A DNA stretch of 64,000 bases, from NCBI GenBank assembly GCA_021739645.1, contig JAIPBL010000027.1:1-64000 (forward strand), given 5' to 3'. Position numbers and translations under genes: made by a program. Shown piece by piece: positions 63,014-64,000 of this stretch. Every line of letters starts with the position of its first letter. Position 1 is the stretch's first letter. This DNA comes from Saprospiraceae bacterium (GTDB taxonomy: Bacteria; Bacteroidota; Bacteroidia; Chitinophagales; Saprospiraceae). The notes under the pieces are model-generated. The model made no database searches. It worked only from the letters and a program-made list of their open reading frames with translations, and had not been told where the DNA came from.

Positions 63014-64000
63014 TTAGAATACCTTGCACGTCAGTACCGTAAAGTCATCCTGAAAGCCCGCCCGACCTTTGAACAGGTCTAACTCGTCCATTACTTTTTG
63101 GTTGAAGTCGGTGGCACTCAGGTGGTAGTGTTGCAACACAAAATTTTGCCCAAAATTTTCATCCACATATTCTCCCGCTTCGTTTTGAAGTTCAGTCAGG
63201 CCATCCGTAAAGAGCAGGATGAGCGCCTCCCCATCCACTTTCTCTGTGCCTTGTTCGATAAAAGGCAATTCGTCGAAAGCACCAAGTACCGTTGTGCCTT
63301 TCGACAAGTAGTGCAACTGCTCGTTCATCGCCAAAATCGGCGGATTGTGCCCGGCGTTCACGTAGGTAAGCAGCCGGGTGTTCAGGTCGAACTGTGCCAC
63401 AAAGAAAGTGAGGAACCGTTCCCCTTTCGTAATGCGCAAAACCGAGCCATTCAAGTCTTCCACAAAAGAAGTCAGGTTGTCGTGGCGAGTGAGCAGGTTG
63501 TGGAAGCTCGCCTGAAAATTGGACATGAGCAGCGCAGCGGCCACGCCTTTGCCAGCAATGTCGGCGATGCAAAAAGTGATTTTACCGTCGCCGTGCTCAA
63601 CGAAGTCGAAATAATCACCCCCTACGTTTAGGTGTGGCCGATAAATGGCCGACAATTCATACTCCTTCCGTGTGGGCAGCTCCTTCGGTATCAGCAACTG
63701 CTGCATCTCGCTGGCCAGTTCCATCTCCTTGCGCAAGCGCTCGTCCTCCAATTGTTTCTTGAAAAGCCGCTTGTTTTCGATAGCAACCGTGATAATATTG
63801 GTGATGGTAGTGATGAATTGAACCTTGTTGTACATATCCTCATCCTCGCCAAAACCGCCGATAAAAACGTAGGCGAGATGCACTTCTTTGTGCTTCACGG
63901 GAATCACCACGTCGAACTGACTGAAAAACGGGTCGTCGCTGTCGGTCAAGGTATGCAAACGGGTGTAGCGGGAGAGTTGGTCGGAAACATCGGTTTTCAG
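63014..64000 (-). CDS. PP2C-type (SpoIIE/RsbU) phosphatase, 5' part outside the window
   Basis: At least 328 codons; the frame is still open at the window edge, so the N-terminus is missing. The visible start is the end of a GAF-like domain (LAYVFIGGFGEDEDMYNKV, IITVAIENKRLF) and a coiled linker (ERLRKEMELASEMQQLLIP). The phosphatase core follows: GGDYFDFVEHGDGKITFCIADIAGKGVAAALLMSNF, of which GGDYFDF and DIAGKGVAAALLM carry the metal-binding Asp. NAGHNPP, FTDGLTE and DDFTVLTCKVF complete it. Such enzymes dephosphorylate anti-anti-sigma or similar partner proteins in response to the GAF signal. Confidence 0.88.
   Translation of the reverse strand: MKTDVSDQLSRYTRLHTLTDSDDPFFSQFDVVIPVKHKEVHLAYVFIGGFGEDEDMYNKVQFITTITNIITVAIENKRLFKKQLEDERLRKEMELASEMQQLLIPKELPTRKEYELSAIYRPHLNVGGDYFDFVEHGDGKITFCIADIAGKGVAAALLMSNFQASFHNLLTRHDNLTSFVEDLNGSVLRITKGERFLTFFVAQFDLNTRLLTYVNAGHNPPILAMNEQLHYLSKGTTVLGAFDELPFIEQGTEKVDGEALILLFTDGLTELQNEAGEYVDENFGQNFVLQHYHLSATDFNQKVMDELDLFKGRAGFQDDFTVLTCKVF

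Overview
The window is bacterial chromosome from a member of the Bacteroidota, most likely Saprospiria or a close relative (inference). The evidence is the type IX secretion/gliding genes (gldJ, porP/sprF, porU, porV), secreted proteins with type IX C-terminal sorting domains, Bacteroidota-specific families (DUF5916, DUF6427, FolB with a Cys-rich tail, Rho with an Arg/Asp-rich insert), TAnnTTTG-type promoter boxes and A-rich rather than Shine-Dalgarno leaders. No rRNA, CRISPR array, transposase or phage gene was found. One tRNA (Ser, anticodon CGA) is present.

Layout. 1-6.9 kb: a secreted CotH-type protein, an orphan TolC-like/HlyD-like export pair, outer-membrane barrel proteins (one split by a frameshift) and a remnant of an HTH regulator. 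6.9-16.7 kb: murF, gldJ and porP on the minus strand, then porU and porV on the plus strand, which form the type IX secretion locus. 16.8-20.1 kb: a Fic AMP-transferase gene abutting parE (topoisomerase IV subunit B). 20.2-24 kb: a small membrane protein, a vitamin-K-carboxylase-like HTTM protein and a tandem-repeat HhH/AT-hook DNA-binding protein. 24.6-34 kb: a thioredoxin-fold protein, a large double-cyclase/ATPase/TPR protein resembling soluble adenylyl cyclase, and DUF5916 and DUF6427 proteins. 34-45.3 kb: housekeeping genes (moxR, serS, rho, Xaa-Pro aminopeptidase, OmpA-like, acyl-CoA dehydrogenase, folB, tatA). 45.8-47.3 kb: an ECF sigma factor followed by about 1 kb of gene-free DNA carrying a four-copy element, three copies of which run straight into a rho-independent terminator hairpin. 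47.3-64 kb: gpsA, an MFS exporter, an ECF sigma/anti-sigma pair divergent from a subtilase-SPOR protease, a type IX cargo protein, nadE, a dienelactone hydrolase, a TIM-barrel isomerase, tRNA-Ser, rnc, a CBS protein, a TM2-TPR-SHOCT protein and the 3' part of a PP2C phosphatase.

How the genes work together: PorU and PorV form the attachment complex that removes type IX sorting domains and attaches cargo to the surface. Two likely cargo proteins lie in this window (48-2609 and 53645-55330). The tightly coupled fic-parE pair suggests control of topoisomerase by AMPylation.

The least explained signals are non-coding: (i) the GTTCATGGGAT element/terminator array at 46.8-47.3 kb; (ii) a family of intergenic imperfect palindromes built from about 7-bp repeated words, including one with 47-nt arms ending 3 bp before tRNA-Ser; and (iii) a REP-like palindrome found twice.
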